Shown here: in pieces, positions 29,598-39,522 of the stretch
How the letters are laid out: each line of letters opens with the position of its first letter
How positions within the stretch are numbered: position 1 is the stretch's first letter
Source: Pseudomonas sp. JUb42
GTDB taxonomy: Bacteria; Pseudomonadota; Gammaproteobacteria; Pseudomonadales; Pseudomonadaceae
NCBI RefSeq assembly: GCF_024807945.1
Contig: NZ_JANUFD010000004.1
Location: forward strand, 310,001-374,000
DNA: 64,000 nucleotides
Direction: 5' to 3'
The notes under the pieces: model-generated
The model's database searches: none
Seen by the model: the letters and a program-made list of their open reading frames with translations, nothing else
What the model was told of the DNA's origin: nothing
Program-made: the position numbers and the translations under genes

Positions 29598-31406
29598 TCA
29601 ATGGGCCAGACGCTTTTTGTCACGGCCGCTCAGACGGTTGGCCAGCAGCAGAACCACAGCAATAAGGGCCAACAGCAAGGTGGACACGGCGGCGAGCAGA
29701 GGATTGACCTGCAGAATGGCGCTGTCCCACATCTGTTTGGGCAACGTGGCCTGCATGCCGCCGCTGACAAACAGCGACAGGGTCAACTCGTCGAAAGAAG
29801 TCACGAAGGCGAACAGAAAAGCCGCCAGCAAACCGCCCTTGAGCAGCGGCAAAGTCACGTGGCGCAGGGTGTGCCAACGGTTGGCGCCCAGGCTCCAGGC
29901 CGCGTTGTCGTAACGCTGGTCATAGTTCTTCAGCACTGCCATGACGCTGACCACCACATAGGGAACCGCCAGAATGGTGTGGCCCAGCACCAGGCCGGTA
30001 ACGCTGCCGATCAGGGAAAGTTTGGAGAACAGGTAGAACAGCGCGACAGCAATCACGATGCGCGGCAGGATCAGCGGCGACAGTAAAAACGCCAACACCA
30101 ACGCATTACCCCGCTTGAGCCCGCGCATCAGGCCGAACGCGGCCGGAGTGCCGATGAGTATCGACAACAGCGCCGTCAAAAAGGCCACCTGCACCGAACG
30201 CAACGTGGCTGCGATCCAGGCCGGTGATTGCAGATAGGCGTCGTACCATTGCAGGCTGAAACCCTTGGGAGGCCAGTCCAGCACCGGTGTTTGCGTGAAC
30301 GAAATGGGCACCATGACGAACGCCGGGGCGACCAGGAAAAACAGAATCACCAGCACCACCAGCCACAGGAACCAGCGCCCGATGGGCCGTCTACGGCGCT
30401 CTGCCGAGGTACCGGCCAAAGGTGAAAGCAGGCGAATCAACAGATCACTGGCACGTCCCAGTCCTGCCAGCAGCACCCGTCCCAGACGCGACAGAACGCC
30501 CAGGCGCCGAGGCTTGGCAGAGATGCCCGAACCACCGGCCAGGGTCGACATGCCGAACACCCGGTCATACACCACGAACACCACCAGCACCGCGACCAGC
30601 AGCAGCACCGACAAGGCGCCGGCGAACTCCCAGTTCAGCAGCTCCTGCACCTGTTGAATGATCAGTTGCGGCAACATGATGTCTCTGGGGCTGCCCAGCA
30701 GTGCCGGGGTGATGAAAAAGCCCAGGGCCGTGATGAACACCAGCAGGCCACCCGCGGCGACGCCAGGCATGGACAGCGGAAAGTAGACCCGCCAGAAGGT
30801 GCTGCCGGGCGGCGCCCCCAGGGTCATGGAAGCGCGCGAGAGATTGGCGTCGATATTGTCCAGGACCGAGAGCATGGTGATCACGCACAGCGGCATCAGC
30901 GCATGCAGCATGCCGATCATCACCGCGCTGAAGTTGTACAGCAGCTCGGCAGGCGCGTCGGTCAGGCCCACCGCCTGCAACCACTGATTGAACAGACCGT
31001 TGCGTCCCAACAACACGATCCAGGCAAAGGTGCGCACCAGAAAGCTGGTCCAGAACGGCAGCATCAACCAGAACATCAACCGGGCACGGGTCTTGTTATG
31101 GGTTGTGGCGATCAGATAAGCCACCGGATACCCGAACAGGATGGCGAACAGGGTGGTCCAGCCCGCGCATTGCAGGGTAATGATCAGCACGCGCCAGTAG
31201 ATATCCCGGGAAAACAGACGCTGATAGTTATAGAGGGACCACTCGCCTTTGCGAATCACGCTCAGGCCGAGGAACTCCGCAACCGGGTAGACCATCAGCA
31301 GCACCAGAAACAGCAGCGCTGGCAACACCATCATCCATGGCTTGATACGAAAAGGCCGCCGCATGGAAGCGTTGGCCAACGTGGCGTCGAGGGCGGCCTG
31401 GGTCAT
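29598..31406 (-). CDS. Fused double permease of a polyamine-type ABC importer
   Basis: A 602-residue inner-membrane protein that joins two permease domains usually encoded by separate genes (PotB-like, about residues 20-290, then PotC-like, about 335-590), with a charged linker between. Each half has its own EAA coupling loop: ASMTLGAPPGSTFWRVYFPL and AAWSLGANRWHTLRHVTLPL. The fusion would supply the whole membrane channel. Its start (31406) overlaps the ATPase stop by four bases, so the in-frame ATG at 31469 is rejected. The transported substrate is likely a small organic cation or acid feeding the enzymes downstream. Confidence 0.88.
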   Translation of the reverse strand: MTQAALDATLANASMRRPFRIKPWMMVLPALLFLVLLMVYPVAEFLGLSVIRKGEWSLYNYQRLFSRDIYWRVLIITLQCAGWTTLFAILFGYPVAYLIATTHNKTRARLMFWLMLPFWTSFLVRTFAWIVLLGRNGLFNQWLQAVGLTDAPAELLYNFSAVMIGMLHALMPLCVITMLSVLDNIDANLSRASMTLGAPPGSTFWRVYFPLSMPGVAAGGLLVFITALGFFITPALLGSPRDIMLPQLIIQQVQELLNWEFAGALSVLLLVAVLVVFVVYDRVFGMSTLAGGSGISAKPRRLGVLSRLGRVLLAGLGRASDLLIRLLSPLAGTSAERRRRPIGRWFLWLVVLVILFFLVAPAFVMVPISFTQTPVLDWPPKGFSLQWYDAYLQSPAWIAATLRSVQVAFLTALLSILIGTPAAFGLMRGLKRGNALVLAFLLSPLILPRIVIAVALFYLFSKLSLIGSVTGLVLGHTILAVPYVVVSVMAVLKNYDQRYDNAAWSLGANRWHTLRHVTLPLLKGGLLAAFLFAFVTSFDELTLSLFVSGGMQATLPKQMWDSAILQVNPLLAAVSTLLLALIAVVLLLANRLSGRDKKRLAH

Positions 31407-32497
31407 GCGGCCTCCTGCTTGGGCGTCACCGGCAACAACACCGTATCCGATGGATGCCAGAGCACCCACACGGCCTGGCCCGGCTGACTCGTCAGGCCTT
31501 GCTCAAAGGTCAACCCGGCCACCATCAGGTTTGCGCCGCCCGCCGTAGTGATCAACGAGCGGGTCACGCCGCCGGTAAAGATCACCTCGCTCAGAATCCC
31601 CTGAATGGCGTTAAAACCAGCCTCTGGTTCACTGGCCAGACGCATGCGTTCAGGGCGGACCATCCAGTTCAGCAGGCCGTTCTGGTTGCCCGGTGCTTGC
31701 AGCGAGCCGCCGAGTTCGACGCTATTGATGGACACCAGCGAATTACTCTGGCTGACCGCGACACCGCTGAGGATGTTCGACTCGCCGAGGAAGTCAGCGG
31801 CGAACACTGTGCGTGGGCGAAAGTAGAGATCGTTGGGTGTACCGATCTGCTCGATGTGTCCGTGATTCATCAGGCACACCCGATCCGACATGGTCAGGGT
31901 TTCCTGCTGATCATGGGTGACGTACAGGATGGTGGTGCCTAGTTGCTTGTGCAGCCGCTTGATCTCGATCTGCAACTGATCGCGCAGCTTCTTGTCCAGC
32001 GCGCCCAGCGGTTCATCCATCAGGATGATGCTGGGTTGGTAAACGATGCAGCGCGCCAGTGCGACGCGTTGCTGCTGCCCGCCGGACAGCTCGCGAGGGT
32101 AGCGCTGTGCCACATGAGGCAATTGGATCAGCTCAAGGACGTCTTTGACTTGCTTGTCGATCTGCGCCACCGGGTGCTTGCGCATGCGCAGCGGAAAGGC
32201 AATGTTCTCGGCAATGGTCAGGTGCGGGAACAGCGCATAGCTTTGGAACACCATGCCGATGTCGCGCTCGTAAGGCGGTGCGTAAGTGGCCAGGCGTCCG
32301 TCGATCCAGAGGTTGCCGCCATCGGGCTCCATCAGCCCGGCGACCATCATCAATAGCGTGGTCTTGCCCGAGCCGGAAGGGCCGAGCAGCGTGAGGAATT
32401 CGCCTTCACGCAGTTCAAGGCTGGTTTCCTTGAGTGCCACGAAGGAGCCGAAACGCTTGTGCACGCCATCGACCCGCAATTTTATAGAGGTTGCCAT
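31403..32497 (-). CDS. ABC importer ATPase, PotA-like
   Basis: A 364-residue ATP-binding subunit. All motifs are canonical: Walker A GPSGSGKTTLL, Q-loop VFQSYALFPH, signature [11 protein letters not shown], Walker B IILMDEPLGALD, H-loop THDQQE. A TOBE-type C-terminal domain follows. The start at 32497 has GGGAG about nine bases upstream and gives MATSIKLRVDGVHKRFG; the longer frame from 32533 is rejected because it would overlap the binding-protein stop. A single ATPase gene here implies a homodimer, unlike the paired ATPases near the left edge. Confidence 0.92.
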   Translation of the reverse strand: MATSIKLRVDGVHKRFGSFVALKETSLELREGEFLTLLGPSGSGKTTLLMMVAGLMEPDGGNLWIDGRLATYAPPYERDIGMVFQSYALFPHLTIAENIAFPLRMRKHPVAQIDKQVKDVLELIQLPHVAQRYPRELSGGQQQRVALARCIVYQPSIILMDEPLGALDKKLRDQLQIEIKRLHKQLGTTILYVTHDQQETLTMSDRVCLMNHGHIEQIGTPNDLYFRPRTVFAADFLGESNILSGVAVSQSNSLVSINSVELGGSLQAPGNQNGLLNWMVRPERMRLASEPEAGFNAIQGILSEVIFTGGVTRSLITTAGGANLMVAGLTFEQGLTSQPGQAVWVLWHPSDTVLLPVTPKQEAA

Positions 32498-32517
32498 CGC
32501 GTCTCTCCCAAGGCTAC

Positions 32518-33609
32518 TCAACCCAGAATCCATTCATTGAAATGATCCAGTGCCTCGCCTTTGTTCTTGGCCCAGTAGTCGTTGTCGATACCGATACCCA
32601 ACTTGATGTTGTCGGGATGCGTGGCGAGATCCCGGGCACGATCCTGAGGGATGTATTTGAACGCTTCAGGCTGGGTAGGGCCGTTCATCACGTATTCGGT
32701 GAGCTTGGCCTGACGCTGCGGATCACAGGCAAAAGCAATGAACTGTCGGCAGATATCGGCTTTGGGCGTGCCCTTGAGAATCGCCCAGACATCGACGCCC
32801 CAGATGTGCTGGTTCCAGGAAATGGCCACCGGCGCACCGGCATCGCGTGCAGCCAGGATGCGCGCCACCCAGGTCGGCATCATGTCCACTTCACCGCTGC
32901 TGAACATCTGCGTGGCCTGGGCGCCCGAGGTCCACCAGGCGGAAATGTCGCCGCGAATCCTGTCCATGGACTTGAACGCGCGGTCTAGATCGCAAGGATA
33001 AAGATCACCCGGCGCGACACCATCGGCCATCAGCGCCTGCTCGACACTGTCGAACGGATATTTGCGCAAGCCGCGCCGACCGGGAAAGTTTTTCACGTCC
33101 CAGTAGTCCTTCCAGGATTGCGGGACCTTCTTGATTTTCTCGGTGTTGTAGCCGATAGCGGTGGAGTAGATATCCGAGCCGATGGCATAAGGCGTGCGGT
33201 AGTGCGCGGGAATGGTCTTGATGACGGGATGATCGTCGAGCTTGTGGGGTTCGATCAGGTTGGCGGCGGCCAACTGGTTGATGCTCGACAGGCTCATGGA
33301 ACCGCCGATATCCCAGGTGTAATTACCCGTTTCCACCATGCTGCGAATTTCTGCGGTGGGCTCGGCTGCCGACGTGATACTCACGACTTCGATGCCGGTT
33401 TCTTTTAGAAACGGATCGAAAAACGATTCCTTGAAGCCCTTGGTCCAGGTCCCGCCCGGATCACGCACCATGATTCTTTTGCTCTCTGCCCGCGCAGAGC
33501 CGATGAAGTAAGGGGCCGCCGCCAGGCCGACTCCAGCGACACCAACAGTCTTCAGAAAGTCGCGGCGAGAACCGCCAGCACTGCCTGCTGTTTTTCTCGT
33601 ATCAGCCAT
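32518..33609 (-). CDS. Tat-exported periplasmic substrate-binding protein (PotD-like)
   Basis: A 363-residue solute receptor of the spermidine/putrescine/thiamine type (SBP_bac family). The N-terminus is a Tat signal: SRRDFLK at residues 14-20, then a hydrophobic stretch ending at SARA, suggesting cleavage near residue 41. Tat export of a binding protein implies folding in the cytoplasm and is less usual than Sec export in this family. It is the first gene of the minus-strand operon, with AGGTG upstream of the ATG, and is divergent from the FAD oxidoreductase gene. Confidence 0.9.
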   Translation of the reverse strand: MADTRKTAGSAGGSRRDFLKTVGVAGVGLAAAPYFIGSARAESKRIMVRDPGGTWTKGFKESFFDPFLKETGIEVVSITSAAEPTAEIRSMVETGNYTWDIGGSMSLSSINQLAAANLIEPHKLDDHPVIKTIPAHYRTPYAIGSDIYSTAIGYNTEKIKKVPQSWKDYWDVKNFPGRRGLRKYPFDSVEQALMADGVAPGDLYPCDLDRAFKSMDRIRGDISAWWTSGAQATQMFSSGEVDMMPTWVARILAARDAGAPVAISWNQHIWGVDVWAILKGTPKADICRQFIAFACDPQRQAKLTEYVMNGPTQPEAFKYIPQDRARDLATHPDNIKLGIGIDNDYWAKNKGEALDHFNEWILG

Positions 33610-33751
33610 CTCACTTCACCTTTTCGCGATAAAATTTCTCCTATAGTGATAAAGGTAGCTTTTAGTAGATGCAACCGTTATTTTCGAGAAATGTTTAGCG
33701 CCGGGCATTTCAATTAACCGCCCGACAGGTCAGGAATCTGGAGGATTTGCT

Positions 33752-35170
33752 TTGCAAAACAGCGAGTTTATTCGTGCCGCGAGTGCCATCGTCCGGCCTG
33801 AAAACCTTTTCACTGAAGCCCGTGATCTCGACGCATTCGTCAATGATTGGCGCGATCGCTATCAGGGTCGGGCCTGTGCGGTGGCTCGACCGGGCTCTAC
33901 CGATGAGGTCGTGGCACTCATGCGTCTATGCGCCGAGCACGGCGTCCCGGTTGTGCCCCAGGGCGGCAACACCGGTCTGTGTGGTGCGGCCACTCCCGAC
34001 GACTCGGGTACGGCGCTGGTGCTATGGCTGGGACGAATGAACCGGATTCGCCAACTCAATGAAGTGGACGGCTGCATCGTCGTCGAAGCGGGAGCGATCC
34101 TGCAGCATATTCAGGAGTTCACCGCCGAACAGGGCTATTTTTTCCCGATGAGCCTGGGCGCCGAAGGCAGTTGCCAGATTGGCGGCAACATTTCCACCAA
34201 TGCCGGCGGCACCGCAGTGCTGCGTTATGGGCCAATGCGCGACCTGGTCCTGGGCCTTGAAGTGGTTCTGCCCGACGGCACGCTATGCAATTGGCTGACC
34301 CCGCTGCGCAAAAACACCACCGGATATGACCTCAAGCATTTGTTTATCGGCGCCGAGGGCACCCTGGGGATTGTCACGGCCGCGTCCCTGAAGGTGTTTG
34401 CGGCCCCGCGCCAGCGAGAATCGGCAATGGTCAGCTTCAATCAGATCGAATCGGCACTCAGCCTGCTGACACGCCTGCGCTCGCAGCTGGGTGATCGTCT
34501 GCTGTCCTGCGAGATCATCAACCGCGCCCAGGTACAAACAGTGTTGACCCACATGCAAGGCCCGACCTGGCCGCTGTCCGAAGTGCCACCCTGGGCACTG
34601 ATTATCGAGGTCACCGAAACCCTCGATAGTTACAAGCTGCGTGACGCCCTGGAACAATTGCTCGGCCAGGCTCTGGAAGATGGGATAATCGACGACGCCG
34701 TGCTGGCCTCTTCAAGTGCCCAGCAGGAAGCGCTGTGGAGCGTTCGTCACAATGTTTCCGAAGCCAACAAGCGTGCCGGTTACGGCGTGACCCACGACAC
34801 CGCAGTGCCTCTCAGTAGCCAGGGGATCTTCGTGGGTAACGTCGAGCGACGGCTGGGCGAGGAATTTCCCGGCGGGCAGATGTTGATCGTTGGTCATATC
34901 GGCGACGGCAACCTTCATGTCATTCACCTGCTCGATGCGGCTGACTACCCAGGCGACGCCCTCAAGCAGGCTGCAGCCCGCATCAACCGCATCGTGGACG
35001 AAGAAACCCTGGCACTGGGGGGCGCGATCAGCGCGGAACACGGCATAGGCCAGAGCAACAAGGCACGACTCAAACACAGCAAAGGCAATGTGCAAATCGC
35101 CTTGATGAAGAGGGTGAAAGCGGCATTCGATCCTGAGTGCCGGATGAACCCCGGAAAGATCCTGGACTGA
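33752..35170 (+). CDS. FAD-linked 2-hydroxyacid dehydrogenase (GlcD/D2HGDH type)
   Basis: A 472-residue flavoprotein. The N-terminal half is an FAD_binding_4 (PCMH) domain with VPQGGNTGLCGAA and GAEGTLGIVTAASLK; the C-terminal half is the FAD-oxidase domain with the metal-ligand-like GHIGDGNLHVIHL and SAEHGIGQSNKARL. It would oxidise a D-2-hydroxy acid such as D-lactate, D-2-hydroxyglutarate or glycolate and pass electrons to a carrier. Translation begins at TTG: GGAGGA lies seven bases upstream, and no in-frame ATG occurs early. It shares its promoter region with the divergent binding-protein gene and is followed by the XRE-cupin regulator. Confidence 0.88.
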   Translation: MQNSEFIRAASAIVRPENLFTEARDLDAFVNDWRDRYQGRACAVARPGSTDEVVALMRLCAEHGVPVVPQGGNTGLCGAATPDDSGTALVLWLGRMNRIRQLNEVDGCIVVEAGAILQHIQEFTAEQGYFFPMSLGAEGSCQIGGNISTNAGGTAVLRYGPMRDLVLGLEVVLPDGTLCNWLTPLRKNTTGYDLKHLFIGAEGTLGIVTAASLKVFAAPRQRESAMVSFNQIESALSLLTRLRSQLGDRLLSCEIINRAQVQTVLTHMQGPTWPLSEVPPWALIIEVTETLDSYKLRDALEQLLGQALEDGIIDDAVLASSSAQQEALWSVRHNVSEANKRAGYGVTHDTAVPLSSQGIFVGNVERRLGEEFPGGQMLIVGHIGDGNLHVIHLLDAADYPGDALKQAAARINRIVDEETLALGGAISAEHGIGQSNKARLKHSKGNVQIALMKRVKAAFDPECRMNPGKILD

Positions 35171-35200
35171 CCCACTTACACACTCAGGTACTGCTGCCCC

Positions 35201-35818
35201 ATGGACATAGATCTTGATATTGCTCGGTCACAGGCTGACTACAGCGAAATGACGGTCGACAAACCCGCTATCGACATCGGTGCGAGGTTGAACAACCTGC
35301 GCAGGGAGCGCAAATGGACACTGGTCGAGACCAGTAAACACACGGGGCTGTCACTGTCGGCTCTGTCGAAGATCGAACGCAATGAACTGTCACCGACCCT
35401 CATGAGCCTTGGCAAGATCGCCAGTGGCTTCGGGATCGACGTCGTGACCCTGCTGTCGGATGAGGACAACCCCGCTTCCCTGGGGCGGCGCAGTGTCAAC
35501 CGCCACTCCCATGGTCTGGTCTCCAGCACCGGAACCTGTGAAAACATCTGGTTTGCCGCTGACCTCAAGCACAAGCGCATGCTGCCCCTCAAGACCCGGG
35601 TAACGGCAAAGGTGCCGGGTGAATATGCCGAGTGGCCGGTTCATGTAGGGGAAATCTTCGTCTACGTACTTTCCGGGCGACTGGTGGTGCATTCGCAACT
35701 CTATGCCCCGGTTTACCTGGAGCCAGGTGACAGCCTGTATTACGACTCCAGTTCCGGGCACAAATGGACCACCGAGGGCGAGACTGACGCCGAAGTGCTC
35801 TGGGTGTATGCCGGGTAG
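35201..35818 (+). CDS. XRE-family regulator with cupin domain
   Basis: A 205-residue regulator. The helix-turn-helix occupies about residues 28-85 (RLNNLRRERKWTLVETSKHT, SLSALSKIERNELSP), and a cupin_2 sensor domain about 125-203 (HVGEIFVYVLSGRLVVH, LEPGDSLYYDSSSGHKW). PuuR-type proteins with this build control amine and amino-acid catabolism through a small ligand bound in the cupin. It lies 30 bases after the FAD dehydrogenase gene and probably controls both arms of the catabolic locus. The exact start is uncertain: an ATG at 35249 is also possible, and neither has a good Shine-Dalgarno. Confidence 0.88.
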   Translation: MDIDLDIARSQADYSEMTVDKPAIDIGARLNNLRRERKWTLVETSKHTGLSLSALSKIERNELSPTLMSLGKIASGFGIDVVTLLSDEDNPASLGRRSVNRHSHGLVSSTGTCENIWFAADLKHKRMLPLKTRVTAKVPGEYAEWPVHVGEIFVYVLSGRLVVHSQLYAPVYLEPGDSLYYDSSSGHKWTTEGETDAEVLWVYAG

Positions 35819-35847
35819 ATTCGGTCGCAATCGGCGTCTCAAACCGG

Positions 35848-35882
35848 GCAGGAGCGACTCATTGGCGAGGGTTCGCTCCTGC
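35848..35882. terminator. Hairpin downstream of the XRE-cupin gene
   Basis: GCAGGAGCGA (35848-35857) pairs with TCGCTCCTGC (35873-35882) around 15 bases, 30 bases after the stop codon. There is no T run, so it may act as a REP-like or Rho-type 3' structure. Confidence 0.5.
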
Positions 35883-36062
35883 ATTCTTCCCGGCTTTAAA
35901 CCAGCCGTGTAGGAGATTTCCTTAAGCCGTGTAGCCAAACCCTGAGTTTTCAACAAAAAACCCCGTACCCGTTAGTCGTCGCACCCCTGGATGGATTAAA
36001 GTATCGCCCCCAGCTCCGGAGTCCCCGGACACCGCGCAATACCTTGCCAGGAACCGTCACCG

Positions 36063-37022
<960 letters not shown>

Positions 37023-37026
37023 CGCC

Positions 37027-37968
37027 ATGCACACCTTCCTTCGCCAGCCGGGTATTCGCGTCAATCTCGCCGAACTGATCGAGATGCGTCACCGCGTGCG
37101 CGAGGTGCAGCTGTTTTCCACCCCCAGTCGGCGCAGCCCGCTGATTGGCCTGCACCATTCCAAGCTGCGCGGGCGTGGTGTGGACTTCGATCAGGTGCGG
37201 GTCTATCAGGCCGGCGACGACGTGCGCAGCATCGACTGGCGGGTGACCGCACGTACGCAAGAGCCCCATACCAAGCTGTTTCATGAAGAACGCGAGCGGC
37301 CGATCTTTATCCTGGTCGAACAAAGCCGCCGCCTGTTCTTCGGCTCCGGGCAGATGTTCAAGTCGGTGCTGGCGGCCCAGGCAGCGGCGCTGATCGGCTG
37401 GGCGGCACTGGGTCATAACGACCGGGTCGGCGGCCTGGTGTTCGGTGACAACGAGCACTACGAAATCAAACCCCGGCGCAGCAAACAGAGCCTGCTGCAA
37501 TTGCTCAACCGGCTGGTGCGAGTCAATCAGTCCCTGCATACCGAGATCGCCGCCGATCGCGACGCCTTCGGCATTGCCCTGCGCCGGGCTCGCGAGGTGC
37601 TGCGCCCGGGCAGTCTGGTGATCGTCCTGTGCGACGAGCGCGCGTTGTCCGATGCCGCCGAACAGCAACTGAGCCTGCTGTCGCGGCATTGCGATCTATT
37701 GCTGCTGCCGCTGTCCGACCCGCTTGACCACGCCCTGCCCGCTGCCGGGTTGCTGCGTTTTGCCGAGCGCGGCGCCCAGCTGGAACTGGACACCCTCGAT
37801 CCCGACCTGCGCCAGGCCTATCGCGCCCAGGGCGAATCGCGGGTGGCTCGCTGGGACCTGCTCGCGCAAAAACTGCGGGTGCTGTTGATGCCCCTGAGCA
37901 CCCAGCGCGAAATGGTCGAGCAACTGCGTGAGTACCTGAACGCGCAGAAACCGGTAAAACAGAAATGA
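37027..37968 (+). CDS. DUF58 domain protein (MoxR operon)
   Basis: A 313-residue soluble protein with a central DUF58 domain, shown by RGRGVDFDQVRVYQAGDDVR, SIDWRVTARTQEPHTKLF and EERERPIFILVEQS. The segment resembles the start of a vWA domain, but the metal-site DxSxS is reduced to EQS. An alternative start at 37003 lies inside moxR; the ATG at 37027, four bases after the moxR stop, is chosen. It overlaps the next gene by four bases. Its role with MoxR is unknown at the molecular level. Confidence 0.88.
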   Translation: MHTFLRQPGIRVNLAELIEMRHRVREVQLFSTPSRRSPLIGLHHSKLRGRGVDFDQVRVYQAGDDVRSIDWRVTARTQEPHTKLFHEERERPIFILVEQSRRLFFGSGQMFKSVLAAQAAALIGWAALGHNDRVGGLVFGDNEHYEIKPRRSKQSLLQLLNRLVRVNQSLHTEIAADRDAFGIALRRAREVLRPGSLVIVLCDERALSDAAEQQLSLLSRHCDLLLLPLSDPLDHALPAAGLLRFAERGAQLELDTLDPDLRQAYRAQGESRVARWDLLAQKLRVLLMPLSTQREMVEQLREYLNAQKPVKQK

Positions 37969-38459
37969 ACCCGCTGGATCAGCTGCAGCCCCTGATCGCG
38001 CCACCGCCCATCGGCTTCTGGCCGCCGGCGCCCGGCTGGTGGCTGTTATTGCTGCTGATCCCCCTGGCCGCCTGGGGCCTGTGGCGCCTGCGCCGTTTCC
38101 TGCCCGGCAAAGGCCAGGCCGCCCCCGCTGAACAGCCTCTGGACCCTGTGCGCCTGGCCGCCCTGGCCGAGCTTGAACGTTTGCCCAAACCCTATGACGG
38201 CGCCCCGGCCGGTGCCTGGCTGCAACAGATCAACGGCCTGCTCAAACGCCTGTGCCGCAACCACTATCCCTACAGCCAGAGCCACACCCTCAACGGCCGT
38301 AAATGGCTGGCCTTCCTCGACAACCGCTGCCCGGCCGCCGGGTTGACCCGCTGGATGGTCCTCGTCGAGGGCGCCTACAAGCCGGAATGCAAACTCGACG
38401 ACAAGGCCATTATCGGTCTGACCCAGGCAGTCGACACCTGGATCCGCAAACATGTTTGA
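37965..38459 (+). CDS. DUF4381 membrane protein
   Basis: A 164-residue inner-membrane protein with one transmembrane helix (about residues 22-42, WWLLLLLIPLAAWGLWRLRR) and a soluble C-terminal domain with the tryptophan segment GRKWLAFLDNRC typical of DUF4381. It overlaps its neighbours on both sides (4 and 8 bases), which fixes it in the operon. Members always accompany MoxR/vWA operons; the function is not known. The single anchor suggests that it tethers the complex. Confidence 0.88.
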   Translation: MNPLDQLQPLIAPPPIGFWPPAPGWWLLLLLIPLAAWGLWRLRRFLPGKGQAAPAEQPLDPVRLAALAELERLPKPYDGAPAGAWLQQINGLLKRLCRNHYPYSQSHTLNGRKWLAFLDNRCPAAGLTRWMVLVEGAYKPECKLDDKAIIGLTQAVDTWIRKHV

Positions 38460-39522
38460 GTTCGCCTGGCCGTGGCTCTTCGCCCTGCTGCCATTGCCCT
38501 GGGTGATGCGCCTGTTGCTGCCGGTGGCCGACAGCGGTGAGGCGGCACTCAAGGTCAGCTTTCTCAGCGACCTCGAAGGCCTGGTCGGCCGTCGCGCCCG
38601 AGCCAACCTGCCGGCATGGCGGCAGCAGGCGCCGTTCCTGCTGCTGTGGTTGCTGTTGTTGATCGCCAGCGCCCGCCCGCAATGGCTCGGCGAGCCGTTG
38701 CCGATTGCCGCCAGTGGCCGCGATCTTTTGGTGGCGGTGGATGTGTCCGGCTCCATGGACTACCCCGACATGCAATGGAAGGACGACGACGTCAGCCGTC
38801 TGTCTCTGGTCCAGCACATGCTGGGAGATTTTCTCGAAGCCCGTCAGGGTGACCGCGTGGGCTTGATCCTGTTCGGCAGCCAGGCCTACGTTCAGGCGCC
38901 GCTGACCTTCGACCGCCGCACCGTCAGGGTCTGGCTGGACGAGGCGCGGATCGGCATCGCCGGGAAAAACACCGCCATCGGCGATGCCATCGGCCTGGCC
39001 CTGAAACGCCTGCGCCTGCGTCCGGCCCAGAGCCGGGTGCTGATACTGGTCACCGACGGCGCCAACAACGCCGGGCAGATCGACCCTTTGACCGCCGCGC
39101 GCCTGGCCGCCGATGAAGGCGTGAAAATCTACCCCATCGGCATGGGCGCCGATCCCGACAAGGAAGGCGGCCTGGGCGTACTGGGCATCAACCCGAGCCT
39201 GGATCTGGACGAACCGACGCTCAAGCAGATTGCCGACATCAGCGGCGGTCGCTACTTCCGTGCCCGTGACGGCCAGGAGATGGAAAAGATCCGCGCCACC
39301 CTCGATGCCCTGGAACCTGTCACCCAGCAACCGACCCAGGCTCGCCCGGCGCTGCCGCTGTACCAATGGCCACTGGGCGCAGCTCTATTGATGAGCCTGG
39401 TCCTGGTGATTCTCGAACGCTGGCCGAACAACGCCCTCCAGCGCCTGCTCAACCAGAAACGCTTTGTGCGTGATGGCCAGCGCTGGCGCGAACGGATCAA
39501 ACGCTTGCGGAGGCGTCGATGA
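38452..39522 (+). CDS. BatA-like vWA membrane protein
   Basis: A 356-residue inner-membrane protein: two N-terminal helices (about residues 5-22 and 59-77), a vWA domain (about 88-285), and a C-terminal helix (about 307-325). The metal-ion adhesion site is intact, DVSGSMD with D-x-S-x-S, followed by LVTDGANNAGQIDP. It overlaps the DUF4381 gene by eight bases and the BatB gene by four. The intact MIDAS contrasts with the degenerate site in the next protein, so this is probably the ligand-binding vWA subunit. Confidence 0.9.
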   Translation: MFEFAWPWLFALLPLPWVMRLLLPVADSGEAALKVSFLSDLEGLVGRRARANLPAWRQQAPFLLLWLLLLIASARPQWLGEPLPIAASGRDLLVAVDVSGSMDYPDMQWKDDDVSRLSLVQHMLGDFLEARQGDRVGLILFGSQAYVQAPLTFDRRTVRVWLDEARIGIAGKNTAIGDAIGLALKRLRLRPAQSRVLILVTDGANNAGQIDPLTAARLAADEGVKIYPIGMGADPDKEGGLGVLGINPSLDLDEPTLKQIADISGGRYFRARDGQEMEKIRATLDALEPVTQQPTQARPALPLYQWPLGAALLMSLVLVILERWPNNALQRLLNQKRFVRDGQRWRERIKRLRRRR

